A stretch of 58,826 nucleotides of DNA, taken from Rhizomucor pusillus. Its lineage: Eukaryota; Mucoromycota; Mucoromycetes; Mucorales; Lichtheimiaceae. Below, piece by piece: positions 23,304 to 36,846 of the stretch. The DNA is taken from NCBI GenBank assembly GCA_900175165.2, contig FWWN02000617.1:1-58826 (forward strand), read 5' to 3'. The notes beneath the pieces were generated by a model. It saw nothing but the letters and a program-made list of their open reading frames with translations, did not search any database and was not told the DNA's origin. Every line of letters begins with the position of its first letter. The stretch's first letter is position 1. The position numbers and the translations under genes are program-made.

Positions 23304-24402
23304 TGTGTTGTGTTTGATTGTGGAGAGTGCAAGTGTCTCGAATTGACCAGACGCGAGCCGGAAAAAGTTCAAGCTGTCCGAATATGGGAAAAGGCCGGGC
23401 CACCAGGGGGGTGGAAATGAATTCTGGCAACTTGGATGTTGGTCTCGCATAAGACGACCACCTTGCCTTGGGGATATCAGTATCGGTTGTCGATCATTTC
23501 TGCATTGTTATACGAGGCTTGAATTGTTAATGCAATCAAAAGGTCCATGGTGCAATGAATGAATATATTATTATTCTAGTACACGCTCGCCCGAATCAAT
23601 AATTTGCCATTCAGTGTAAACAGGACGTTGCATTACCCTCGGCGTAATGATTCATTTGGTATCAAAGGGATTACATGATCGCAATCATTGCTTATTTCTT
23701 CTCCTGACCTTATTTCCCCCCCCCCCTCAATACCGGCTCCGTAAGCTATCGGAAGTTCGCTGCCGGATTATAAAATGACTCGTTTTTTGCAAGGAGCTCA
23801 GTTGAATCAACGGCCGCTGATGATATAGCTACTTTCACAAGGGCGGAAAAGTTATCGTATCTTCCGAGCACAATGTATAAAAACATGTGCACAGTTCATG
23901 AGGTCGATGGGTCAATGTGAACAGCCGAGGGAATAAAGCAGGACCATTTCTTTTTTTGACAGTCAAGATGATCAGCAAACTCTACTGACTTTGGAGTTAC
24001 CATAATAGGCGAAAGTGCGGTCCGCACGGGCTTGCTTGTCAGGTTGGTATCACAAGAAACCACCTTGAGGTCGATGGTTAATGGCCAACAGAACCAGATC
24101 TACATGGTTGTATCGCGCGATTGTCCCTGTTTTGAAGATGCACAGTTTAAATGTTTTTTGATACTGTAACCCGATGACTCTAAACAATCGGTTTCCTATC
24201 TTTGTTTGATATCGTCACCAAATAAGCGAGGTAATGTTGTTCGGAGCTGCACCACCGAGTCAGCAGCGTGTTCGATGCTCGACAGCACCAGCATGCACGC
24301 ACCTTGTGCCACCCATCCTTCCTCCCCCGTTACCGTGTATTATAAATATACCATCACCTTTTCCTCCCCTCCTCATCCTTCTTGTCTTTTACTCTTCTCA
24401 CA
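23304..24402. other. 1.1 kb divergent intergenic region (COA6 / methyltransferase)
   Basis: No gene seen on either strand. It contains an 11-base C run at 23716-23726. A pyrimidine-rich leader (24310-24400, runs of CCTCC and TTTTCC) directly precedes the methyltransferase start and looks like its core promoter, with TATAAATATA at 24340-24349 as a plausible TATA element. Confidence 0.45.
23716..23726. repeat. poly-C tract
   Basis: Eleven consecutive C on the plus strand, isolated in the intergenic region. Confidence 0.8.
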
Positions 24403-26045
24403 ATGCTTGCCTCAACACAGCAGCCGCTCGACCTTCGAGCACCGCGTCTTTATTTCAAAGAGTTCATCAAGGAAAACCTCATCGACGATGTATTGCCAAA
24501 CGATCAACCTGATCCATGGTATGCATCCCAGCATATCATGATCCAGACACACCAACTGCCACGTCGAAAAGCTTCTGAGTACCACGCTGTTACCTGCCAG
24601 CTGCCAACCGCTTCCAGAAAATCTTCAGGCTCTGCGAGGATCAAAAGCAGCAAAGCCAGGCAACAAGCTCCAAAAACTCTCAACTTGTCGGAATTATCAG
24701 CAAAGATGCCCAGCAGCAGCAATCGGAAACGGCCACACAGCACAGAATCCATTATCAAGTGGATGGACGAACGGCTTGCCAGGCAACAAGAAAAGTCCAT
24801 ACGGATGCGCTCTCAATCATCCCCAACAACCGAGAGTCCCAAACTCCCATCCGTCCCTGCTACTCCCAGAGCTCCTGCACGGCCGCATGTACAGCGTGTC
24901 GTCAAGGCAGAACCAGAATGTGCATTGAAACGCGCTCATAAGATACTTTCCCACATCCCCGAGACTTGCATCGAAATAACCCCACCGAACCGATCTGCTC
25001 GTCGAGGCAGCAGCAGCAGCCTTGGTCACAAGAAACCAAACAGATTGGATGCGGACGAGTGGCCACATATCTTGTCCCAGGGTACCGATGAGCAAGACCG
25101 CCTAGTGGCACAGCATTATGTTTTACGGACTGCTTTCCAAGGTGACTACTGTGTCCCGCTGCGCTCAGCCTTGCAAGCCGGCGCTGTGGTACTTGATATA
25201 GGCTGTGGCTCCGGAACCTGGGCCATGGAGATGGCCACCGAATTCGCAGCATCTGCTTTTATCGGCATTGATCGTAACAGGCATTATCCCATGGACATCA
25301 AACCCAAGAACTGCTTCTTCCGCTCGTACGATATCTCGCATCTGCCTCTGCCTTTCCCTGACAACAGCGTTGATTATATTTTCCAGCGCGACCTCAACTG
25401 GGATATGCTGTCGCAGGCATGGGACCCTCTAATGGCCGAATACATGAGGATTTTGAAACCCGGAGGATGGATCGAATTGGTGGAACCTGTGAGTAATGAT
25501 CGTCGTCGTTTGTGGCACATTGGTACTTGGATTATGACTTACTGACGAATTGTATCGGGGTGTATAGGATATGAAAACTCAAAGCAGTCATATACTCGAA
25601 AATGCTATGAACGATAAGAGTAAGTAGTGGGAAAAGACAGTAATATTTACATCTGCAAGCCGTCGATCTCACAGTATTGTTTACTTAAGTGATTTCTGCA
25701 TTGTATGCACGGCGACAAGATCCACACATTGCACAGCGACTGCCGTCTGTTCTCGCTGGCAGAGGATTCCGACGCATCGAGAGCCATTTCCAATCGTTAC
25801 CGCTAGGCTGGGTCGAAGACAATGCCAGGAATGACGTTGAAGCCAACCGGTATGCGCTGGCCGTATCCAGTCATTACATGTTCACCCTTTGCTCGCTGCA
25901 GCGATGGTTATCCCAAGTCATGGGTATGAGCCAAGACAAGTACTCCAACTATATTGCTTCTCTACCGGCAGAGTGGAAGCGATCCAAAACTTACATCAAT
26001 TGGCATCGTATCGTCGCTCAAAAACCTCCTCGAACAAGTCATTGA
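24403..26045 (+). CDS. SAM-dependent methyltransferase, class I, with long disordered N-terminus
   Basis: The first 210 residues are low-complexity and basic, rich in Ser, Arg and Pro, with a possible short helix TESIIKWMDERLARQQEKS. A Rossmann methyltransferase domain follows: motif I VVLDIGCGSGTWAMEMATEF near 25190-25250, the acidic SAM-ribose residue in FIGIDRN, the motif around YDISHLPLPFPDNSVDYIFQ, and EYMRILKPGGWIELVEP. After two introns (GTGAGT at 25489; GTAAGT near 25619) come MISALYARRQDP, RRIESHFQSLPLGW and SLPAEWKRSKTYINWHRIVA. This resembles the large fungal UMTA/LaeA-like group, whose members include secondary-metabolism regulators and orphan enzymes. The substrate is unknown. 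ATG 24403 is preceded by a TATA-like element. Confidence 0.82.
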
Positions 26046-26368
26046 AGCATGTACGTACTACCAAGGCCTGCCATGGTCTCTTTTTCTTCCAACACCTTTA
26101 CATTCCTTCATTTCTCTCGTTTATTTTCTTCATCATCTCTGTTACAATTTTTGTTCAGTAACTATCTCTGTAATTACTACATGTTTTGTACAAAGAACCC
26201 CTCCATTTTTGCCCCATCCTTTTGTGTATGTATGTATTATTCTGATTAACATGGATATTTCTGCAATATATTCAAATATATGTACAGTGCTGGAAGGATG
26301 CTTGGCCCAGGGTCACCCATCCGAATCTGAGCCAGGATAAACGCTTCCAACAATGTGAGCCACATTAT

Positions 26369-26440
26369 CCAATTTGAATCAGCCCAGCCAATTTAGGTCA
26401 CCATATTGAATTAGGGTCAGCCTAATGAAATTGGGTCATT
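26369..26440. repeat. degenerate tandem repeat with AATT-N-GGTCA units
   Basis: Four consecutive units of roughly 15-20 bases share an AATT core followed by (G)GGTCA or a near match: CCAATTTGAATCAGC, CCAATTTAGGTCACC, GAATTAGGGTCAGCC and GAAATTGGGTCATTCC. CCAGGCC occurs twice immediately afterwards. Confidence 0.5.
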
Positions 26441-26778
26441 CCAGGCCTTCCAGGCCGGCAGCATAAAAGGCGAATTGGGGCCGGTTTTGTCGGTGCAGCA
26501 AAGTTGACAACGGGTTCTCGCTGAAGTTAACAGCGAGATGTGCCACTCGATTGAATTGAAAAGGGAACACTCAATAATTTTAGGCGCTTTTTGGTCTCTC
26601 TCTACTTTGAGACCTTGAACCGGTAGGGTCTCATTGGCATTCGCCGTTACATGGACGGTTCCAGCGATGAAAATGGATGAATTTAGCACTGGAGACAATC
26701 AGAGCACGATGACTATCCTCGGTTTATGATACTTGTTGTGTCGTGTAAGGTCCATATATTGCAGTGAGATTAAAAGAA

Positions 26779-26806
26779 GGTCTGTTCGTTTATGAACGCT
26801 CAGACC
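26779..26806. repeat. imperfect hairpin
   Basis: GGTCTG pairs with CAGACC, and inside it CGTT pairs with AACG around a TATG loop, giving a 28-nt stem-loop. It is not next to a gene end; function unknown. Confidence 0.45.
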
Positions 26807-27777
26807 AAGTAGGCAGTTGAAGGGTTGAGTCTATCGAAGTCCCACAAGCAGAGAGTGAACGTTGTATTAAGAGCCACATACTGATGGAGACGCTGCAGCT
26901 ATTGTCAGCAGCTGGACAGACGGTAGCTGAGATTAAAGATGGTTGGCGTTACAGAGTGTCAAATGTCCCTAGATGAACACGTGGCGCCATTTAGGTTGGT
27001 TCAATCCCGAGAACTACGTTGCCGCTGCTTTATCCTGGTTGAAGCAGACATTAAAGCTGCACGAATAGCAATACAACACATATACTATAGACCGCACAAA
27101 TGTCTTTTCTCAAAGGTACACATTGTAAGTGGATTTCGTGTCAATACCGCTCAGCTATCTCTATACATATCTTTATGGCTCAAGCTGTATCTCATGGCTC
27201 TCCATGCGCAGGATGAAAACGGAAACCCCCCCGCTGACGGCTCATCTATAAGGCAACGGCACATAAATCTCGCCTCTTTAAAGAGTGAGAGGATGCCACC
27301 GCACAGACATGGCGCTTGTCGAAGCCAAGGAAAGCTACCAAGCCAGCAGAGAAAGGCCTGGAACGGGTAATCACATGCCTTGACAAAGTTCTTTGGCCAT
27401 GTAATTTCCTATTGTCATCTTCGTTATATCGATCTAGCAACATAATCAAATTTCTTTCTGGCTCAATTCCAGATGGGTGACCGCGCTCTGGTTATTTCAT
27501 CATCATCGCTGACCACCCGGATATGATGATGCTGATCATTTCCTTTTACGAGCCACGCAAGCCAGGAAACGTCAAGTTCGCCCTTGTACCCCCGCATGTG
27601 CTTCTGTGTGTCACGAGCTGCTCTTTTCTCGGCAACTATAACGATAATATTTTCACTGTTCACATCTCAAAAGAAAGTAAACATACGCAGATTTTACTAT
27701 GTATTCCTGATCCAATATATGTTGTGTGCTATATAGAGCGATTATTTATATACTATCTGGTGTTTCGTTGATCGGTT

Positions 27778-29624
27778 TTAATTAGAGCCGTAACGCTGGG
27801 CAAGCGCTTGTTTCTCCTCATCAGCTGTAGGATATTGCGAGTCTGATGTTTTCGGACGAGGCGGGATGCGGAAACCACCTGCATCTACGCGACCGCCGGG
27901 GCGATACTGCTGCTGAAATTCAGAGTATGGCCGCTGAGGAGGTGTTTGCTTCTGGCGACGGGTAAATTGGCGGTAGAGCTGACTGTAATTCGTATGGTAG
28001 AAGGCAGGCGCGGTCTGTTCCGACCACGCAGACGAGATGGAATTTTGGAATGGCTGGTGCTGGTGCATAGATGGAAGGCTATGGATAGAAGACTGGTTCT
28101 GTAGTCGTTGGTTGTAAGGTTGAGGCGATTGTGTGTAAGGAAGCTGCGCAGGACTTGGTACTGGTGAATCAACGGCAGTAGGTGCTGGTCTGCTTGCGCT
28201 GATAGGGGTCTGGAAAGGTGCACTGTTGTTTTCTTCGTCTTCCTGGAGGATCTTATCCTTGTGTGTGCTGCTTTGGCTTGCAATAGAGTACATTCGAGGG
28301 GGCGTCTGTGGAGGTGCTGGCTCTTGCACCGCGGGTGGCGCTGATGGTGCCGGTGCTGGCACCGCTTCAGGTGGTGGTTGCTGAACCATTGGATTCGTAT
28401 CGTACGCGTTTAGAGGCGATTGATCGGCTGATGGAGCACTTGCAGCAGAATCGTTTGCTTCATATGCAGGCGGCGGGCCATAGAGATCCAGTTGGGCAAG
28501 ATCAATTTCTGTTTCATGATTTATCTTTAGATCTCCAGTTGTGTGCGCGACTTCACTGGGAGAATAACCCGTTGGCTCTGTCTGTTGAGGTCTCGGGGAC
28601 CGTGGTGGAAGTGCAGGTGGCGTCGATGGTTTAGAGTCTTCTGCTGGTTTCTGTTTGCCTTTGCCTTTATCTAGATCGTCAGCATCGGTATCCACAGAAA
28701 CCACATCTGACGCACGCTGATCAGCCAGCGTTGGACGCTCTTCTCCTTCCATTGGGTGCCAAGATTCCAAAGCTATTAGAGCATCTGCGAGAATTTGGGC
28801 TGCTTCTTGACCCTTTTCATAAGGCTTGCGGTGTGCTTCGCCGTGTGGAGTTGGCTCGATATCCAAAAGATCCACGATGTACTTTCCAAATCCAGCAATG
28901 ATTGCGAGTTTCTCTGCCATCTCGTGCATAGCATTGAAGCGAATATAAAATGCTTCACGTAGAGCAAAACGCTTGAAATCACTCATCTCCATTTCAGTGT
29001 CTCGCGTGTCTCGTTCCAGAGATTCGAGTTCCTTTGTAAACTCTCGCAACTTTGGCGACTTTGGACTCGATTTAGTCAGATTGCTGATACGTCCCTGCAA
29101 GGAACGCTTCTTTTCGCGGATATCTGACAATTTCTCTTCTCTTTCTCGCATAGCCTTGATTGCTCGACGATATTGCTGATATTTTCCTAAAATATAATGG
29201 CCACTTCAATTTATATCCTTGCGTTTTCGATACGCGTTCCTTGCGCTCCTTACCTGCATATGCTTCCTCAATCTCGATTTGTTTTTTCAAGAGCTTTATC
29301 AGCTTGTCTCCAATATCCTGAAACAGGGTCAAAGTCAGCTATTAGGAGCAAGACTTCGCTGTGTCACTTGCCGCGTACCTCCAAGTCGCGGGCATCTTCT
29401 TTGCCTTCCTGATGCTCTTCTTTGATCCAGTGCTCGAATGCACGAAGTGTCTCGCCATGGTGGTAAGCGCGCATGCGCGTAACGTACAAGTCATTTCTTT
29501 CTTCGAATATCCAGGCAGACAAGGCCTTGGTGTCCTGCTTCTGTAACGGGTTGTTCCTTGCAAAGTGCGAGTAAGCTCCGGTGGTGAGCTTTCCGAGCGA
29601 GAACTGGAGATCTTTAAAGTTCAT
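27778..29624 (-). CDS. PIL1: Eisosome core BAR-domain protein Pil1/Lsp1
   Basis: Builds eisosomes, the furrow-like plasma-membrane domains that organise PI(4,5)P2 and nutrient transporters. The first exon gives MNFKDLQFSLGKLTTGAYSH, KALSAWIFEERNDLY and EERNDLYVTRMRAYHHGETL. The second gives DIGDKLIKLLKKQIEIEEAY. The third carries KYQQYRRAIKAMREREEKL, LESLERDTRDTEMEMSDFKR, ALREAFYIRFNAMHEMAEKL and IAGFGKYIVDLLDIEPTPH. Two introns lie at about 29320-29380 and 29190-29250. The BAR region (about 250 residues) is canonical. After it the protein runs some 300 residues further as a Pro/Gln/Ser-rich disordered tail, so the total of about 570 is much longer than yeast Pil1 (339 residues). Yeast Pil1 is controlled by phosphorylation; the tail here is Ser/Thr-rich. 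Confidence 0.92.
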
Positions 29625-29939
29625 TCTGCTCTGAAAGAAAATGAAAACTAAAGGGAAACACTGTTGCGGGAGCCAAGCTGCCGTGTCTCTTTAAAGCGGG
29701 CCAAGCTCTGAAAACGGTAAAGTCTGTGCAACAAAAGCGCCAAGCCCGTTGCGGCAGTAGTCTATTTTCAATCTAACAGCAAGCATAGCATCGCTATCGA
29801 TCGCAGACGACTCTTGCAATAAATAGAAACGATCCTGTCATGGCAGTAAAAGGTACTATCTAGATATCAAAGCACGTTCTATTATACTTGGCTACCTAGC
29901 GTTTAATACATGTTCATAAAGTTACTACAAATGGAATAT

Positions 29940-30708
29940 TTACGACGCGATCAGTTTCAATGTTCCTTTCTCCTCAGCTTGTTCTTCAGCAGTTGCTGCT
30001 TGTTCTCGAGCGGCTCCCAGCTCATAAGCTCCATTCATGCCGCCCGCGGGGTATTTTTGATAAGGGTTCTGGATGATCATGAAAGGTACAGACTCGTAGA
30101 CGCAATGCACGTCCGTGCCCTGCAGAACAAGAATTCTTAGTCATGCTATCTTCGCATTGCAGATACTGGTCGCATACCACATAGTTAACCATGATACGGT
30201 AGTGGTAAAGTCCAGTGGGGTCGTCAATGTTGAGTGGGAAGGTTACTTCTCCTCTGTTGCCGTCAGTGTAGAGAGCTAGCACGATACAATGAATATATGA
30301 CTGCACTGCATCAAAACATACGAGACATACTGATATTTTCTCCCACGACATATTGGTTGTGCTGCGTGCTGTTCAATACACGAATGCGGGTGATAATATT
30401 GGGAGAGTGTGGAATGCCCTGCTCGACTTCCCATCGCAAGTACTGGATAGACCCAGCTTCGTATCCCTGACCAGGATATGTGGGATATGTAATTCTGAAG
30501 CCTGTCACGAAACCGTTGTTAAGCTATACAACCTCTTAGATATGCGACGCATTTTTTGTATACCAATGCAGTAATCAGGATTGACGCGAGGTGGGTTGTA
30601 ACCGTATTGTAAGAGAGCTTCGCCGGTCTCGGCGCGACGGACAGCGCGACCAAAGGCTACTGAAGAAAATAAGGCAATTGCTAGAACAAAAAGTTGGAAA
30701 GTCTTCAT
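29940..30708 (-). CDS. Secreted Kre9/Knh1-like Ig-fold protein
   Basis: The start MKTFQLFVLAIALFSSVAFG is a textbook signal peptide. The mature part (GYNPPRVNPDYCIGF, ITYPTYPGQGYEAGSIQYLR, LRWEVEQGIPHSPNIITRIR, then TFPLNIDDPTGLYHYRI, GTDVHCVYESVPFMIIQN) has the pattern of the Kre9/Knh1 N-terminal Ig-like domain found in fungal cell-wall proteins: opening beta-strand motif, conserved Trp and terminal ESVPF-I strand. The end, GGMNGAYELGAAREQAA followed by an Ala/Glu-rich run, is hydrophilic. No GPI signal is evident, so it is probably secreted and wall-associated. Introns lie near 30507-30567, 30258-30330 and 30118-30180. Total about 190 residues, smaller than yeast Kre9. The precise role is not known. 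Confidence 0.75.
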
Positions 30709-32441
30709 TGTGGGATACTTTTTCAGACGAAAACCAAGCAGGTCGACTTGTTTGTCTTTTATATTTTTAAGATTCTATTCATGACCATTATTGGAGGCGT
30801 TCTCCTTATAAATTTAAACGAGGCCGATTCTTTATTCTTTACAACATCTCTCACAATCAGAGCAAATAGCTCTGGACTGCTGAGCTCGTTTCTGTGGTAG
30901 GCTGAAGGATGCATGATTCTCAGGAACCGGTGGCAAACAATACCACTTGTACCACTGGGACCAATCGTGTCAACATCATCAGGCCAAAGTTAAAATTATA
31001 GTCTGAGTGCTCTTTAAATGATTCGGTTGCGTTCCAAAGTATACCACCCGTTTACTCATAAACTGGAAACTCAAACCGGTGGCAGGGAGGTTTCTTCCAG
31101 CACTACGCCTCTCATCATTTCTTTGCCACAGCAATCGTTAAAAATAGGAACTGTAAACAATTGAGTGACTCCAAAACGGATGTATTGTTAGAGTTGCTTG
31201 AATGTGATACATCTAATATTAATAGCCACGATTGCAATGGTCACACTCATCTTTGTTCAAGATTTTCAAACCTAATTAAATATAGTAGTTAATTGAATAC
31301 GTATACGACGCCTACTCTGGATTTCAATGCTTGGTTGGATCGCTCTGGTTGGTTGCGGAAATGACCAAGTTTGGTTGTACACAAAAATTCAAACGAGTAC
31401 ATACAGACACGTTGAAAAGTTTCGCCCAGGTGCGATTAGTAATAACCTAGAACGAATATGAACACCTTCATTGTTTACAGCCTGTGACTTGCGACCTAAG
31501 CCCGACTAGTGCATCCATGGTCAGGCTAATTCAAGGTAAACAATACAGTAGCTGCGGAAGAGGTCATCGTGTTGCACTTTCTTTTCCTTCCTTTATTATT
31601 AGGCTATAGGATTTATTTGCAAAGATCCTAAAGATGGATGGCGCAGGGAAGGCTTCCTGCACGATATATGTTTATTCTCATAGAGAACTAGAGAGTTTTG
31701 GAAGAATCTGCCCCTTTTTATATTTCATTTTCTTTGCGAGAATTAAACCGTTCCTCATTCTAAACTGGCAAACGTTATAAATTGTCTTCATATGACGATA
31801 TGTATGTTTCTATCAAAGATATGTCGGGGCGTTAATGTAAGCGTTGTGGCGAGTATAGCAAACCGTGGCTTTTCGCGCCATACACACACGTAATTTGTAA
31901 CAGAAGGTCCCATGTCGATCGTTCAAGTAGATTTCTTTGCCCACGTTTGAACCGGATCTGGTTTTCCCAGCTGCTCACGCACATAATGGTTTCAATAGTC
32001 CAATAGACCTGTCTGCTATCGATGACAGCATTGCATAATATACGGAACTATCCAAGGATCAGATTGTCAAGAATATTCATATAGCAATCAATATGTAAGA
32101 CTATCCTTTGAGGGGCTGATCAGATGATTGTGATACCATTTTGTTTTATCCTATCTTGAGAGTACACTGGGCATAAACCATATCATCTTGATACCCTAGA
32201 GATAGAGAGCAAAGTTAGGCAGTTAACCGGGTACAAGCACTTGAGTTACGTTCAACCTACGGCCTTGTCAAAGTAAAGCATCTATACTAGATTTGGGCTG
32301 CTCACTTTCATTGCAAAATATGGTCAATAACTTGAGCACATTTGGGTCAGGGTAGAAGCACATCGCAGAATGATGCGGAAGAAGCAGCTGCTCCTGTTGG
32401 CTTTGATCTCTTCTGTTTATTATTATTATTGTCCTTACAAA
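30709..32441. other. 1.7 kb gene-poor gap
   Basis: No supported gene on either strand; frames are short and compositionally random. AACCGGTGGCA occurs twice (30925-30935 and 31074-31084) in the proximal promoter zone of the secreted-protein gene. Confidence 0.45.
30925..31084. repeat. paired AACCGGTGGCA direct repeat
   Basis: Two exact 11-base copies about 150 bp apart, 217-376 bp upstream of the start of the minus-strand secreted-protein gene, so possible promoter elements. ACCGGT within each is itself palindromic. Confidence 0.45.
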
Positions 32442-35428
<2,987 letters not shown>

Positions 35429-36083
35429 TATCAAGACAAAAAAATGTTTGGAGAACTTTCGGCTGTTGAACTGCAATTTTCGTCCATCATGCGGCTGTGA
35501 CGGATGTCGCACAAAAACCACCGAATTCGACGCAGCCTATCTATTACACAGGTGCGTAGCTATGAATATTCTTACATTATACTTCAAAGCAAGTGGTGAT
35601 GCTCTCTAATATCCTATATCACTGTTATTCTTTGTGCCTCTCTGTTTTGGGCTAAATGTTTATACCTATATATGCAATCAAAAGCTAAGCTAATGGAAGT
35701 GGTTGCTTCCGATGTATATGAGAGACGAACATACGTAATTAAGCACATTTGCATGCGCTCTATTTATCCTACAGTCATACCAAAGGCTGCCCAGAAGTTT
35801 GGGATTAGGAATCGGTCCCTTAAAAATCCAGTAAAGTGAACGCCACGGTCGGCGCATCTCTTTCACTTTTCCTCATTCCGAAATAGCTTAACTGCCGCAT
35901 CATTCGCAGAAGAGCAAAGCCTGTTGAACACGACTGCACAGGTAAAAGCTGCTTCATCTCTCTTCCTCCTTTGTCAAGTGCTATGCTTTTTATACTAACT
36001 TCTTTTTTTAATTTGTCCAGCGCCATCACGTCTATTTCCCTGTGTTTTCAGTTACATGCTTTCCTTTAGACGATCAAAGAAAT
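35429..36083. other. intergenic upstream of CDC7
   Basis: About 650 bases. One short minus frame (35820-36029) has no family resemblance. Otherwise AT-rich; presumably the CDC7 promoter and 5' leader. Confidence 0.35.
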
Positions 36084-36550
36084 GGATGAAAGCATGCTAA
36101 AATTACGGAAAACCTTGAAGGATATGCTGTTCAAGCTTTCAGAGAAGAAACTATTGCAACTGCATGAGTTGTTAACCTTCGGTCTCGTCATTGCTTCAGG
36201 TACAGAGAGGATCTTATTCTCTTGCTTTATATGCTTGGATTCTTAATTCAGGTCTGAAACTGATTGCTTATTCATAGATTGCCTAGAAGCATACGCTGCT
36301 CGCAATTCTCTATGATAGCAGGCCTACTACCCTGAGTGCGAGGAAGCTTTGCAGCTGAAATAACTGCATTAACTACTATCGTCTGCAGGATAAAAAGCTG
36401 ACGGAGAAGAAATTTATGGCATATGTCTGGAAGACTCCATCTCTTTCATATCATCCTCGAAACAACCTTCAACGCGGCTCCCATTCTTGCTTTTCTTCAA
36501 CGAAAAAGACAACGGAAGTCTTAGACACTTCCTTCTATGACATCTCATAA
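36084..36550 (+). CDS. possible small multi-exon gene, unresolved
   Basis: Two coding-like pieces flanked by good splice signals. The first (36084-36199) reads MDESMLKLRKTLKDMLFKLS, then EKKLLQLHELLTFGLVIAS, followed by GTACAG; it looks like an amphipathic helix or coiled coil. The last (36389-36550) follows a TCGTCTGCAG acceptor and reads DKKLTEKKFMAYVWKTP then SLSYHPRNNLQRGSHSCF, with a stop at 36548-36550. A middle exon starting after TTCATAG at about 36280 reads DCLEAYAARNSL then stop, so either the protein ends there (51 residues) or an exon is missing from my model. I recognise no family. Confidence 0.35.
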
Positions 36551-36846
36551 TGCCCCACTACTTAAATTCCTTCTTTATTTGAGCACTTCATTGGTCCCAC
36601 GTATCACTATATCATCATTCCATATCTATCCCTCTTTTCCTCTCTGTTGCATTATGTATTAAATTACTCTGTATATGAATAGCTTTCTATACCATCTTCC
36701 TCAATTACTACTTACATATCGACGGGAAAGGTTTCAAAATGCTGTAAATGGAAGGAACGATCTCCAAAAATGGCAGTCGAGTCACAGATCTAAGAGCACC
36801 TTCCCCGACGTCGCTGGTAATTCAATCCTTCTGCTTCACCTTAAAA
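36551..36846. other. short intergenic, promoter of the RSC7-PHD gene
   Basis: Nearly 300 AT-rich bases (TTCATTGGTCCC, ATTATGTATTAAATTAC). Nothing coding is supported. Confidence 0.35.

Larger units (their letters stand above)
26046..27777. other. 1.7 kb gene-poor gap with short repeats
   Basis: Between the methyltransferase 3' end and the PIL1 stop I see no supported gene. The longest open frame (26939-27370, plus, 143 codons) has no recognisable domain and unlikely composition. Degenerate GGTCA-containing repeats occur at 26369-26440 and a hairpin at 26779-26806. Confidence 0.45.

Noticed and set aside
26990..27020. GGTTCAATCCC resembling a tRNA B box
   Set aside because: The flanking T-arm does not pair properly, no A box at the right spacing and no cloverleaf could be drawn, so no tRNA is called.
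26939..27370. 143-codon plus-strand open frame
   Set aside because: No domain, no splice context and an odd His/Arg-rich end; it sits in a repeat-bearing gene-free gap and looks like chance.
35820..36029. 69-codon minus-strand frame upstream of CDC7
   Set aside because: No family match and no convincing splice link to CDC7.
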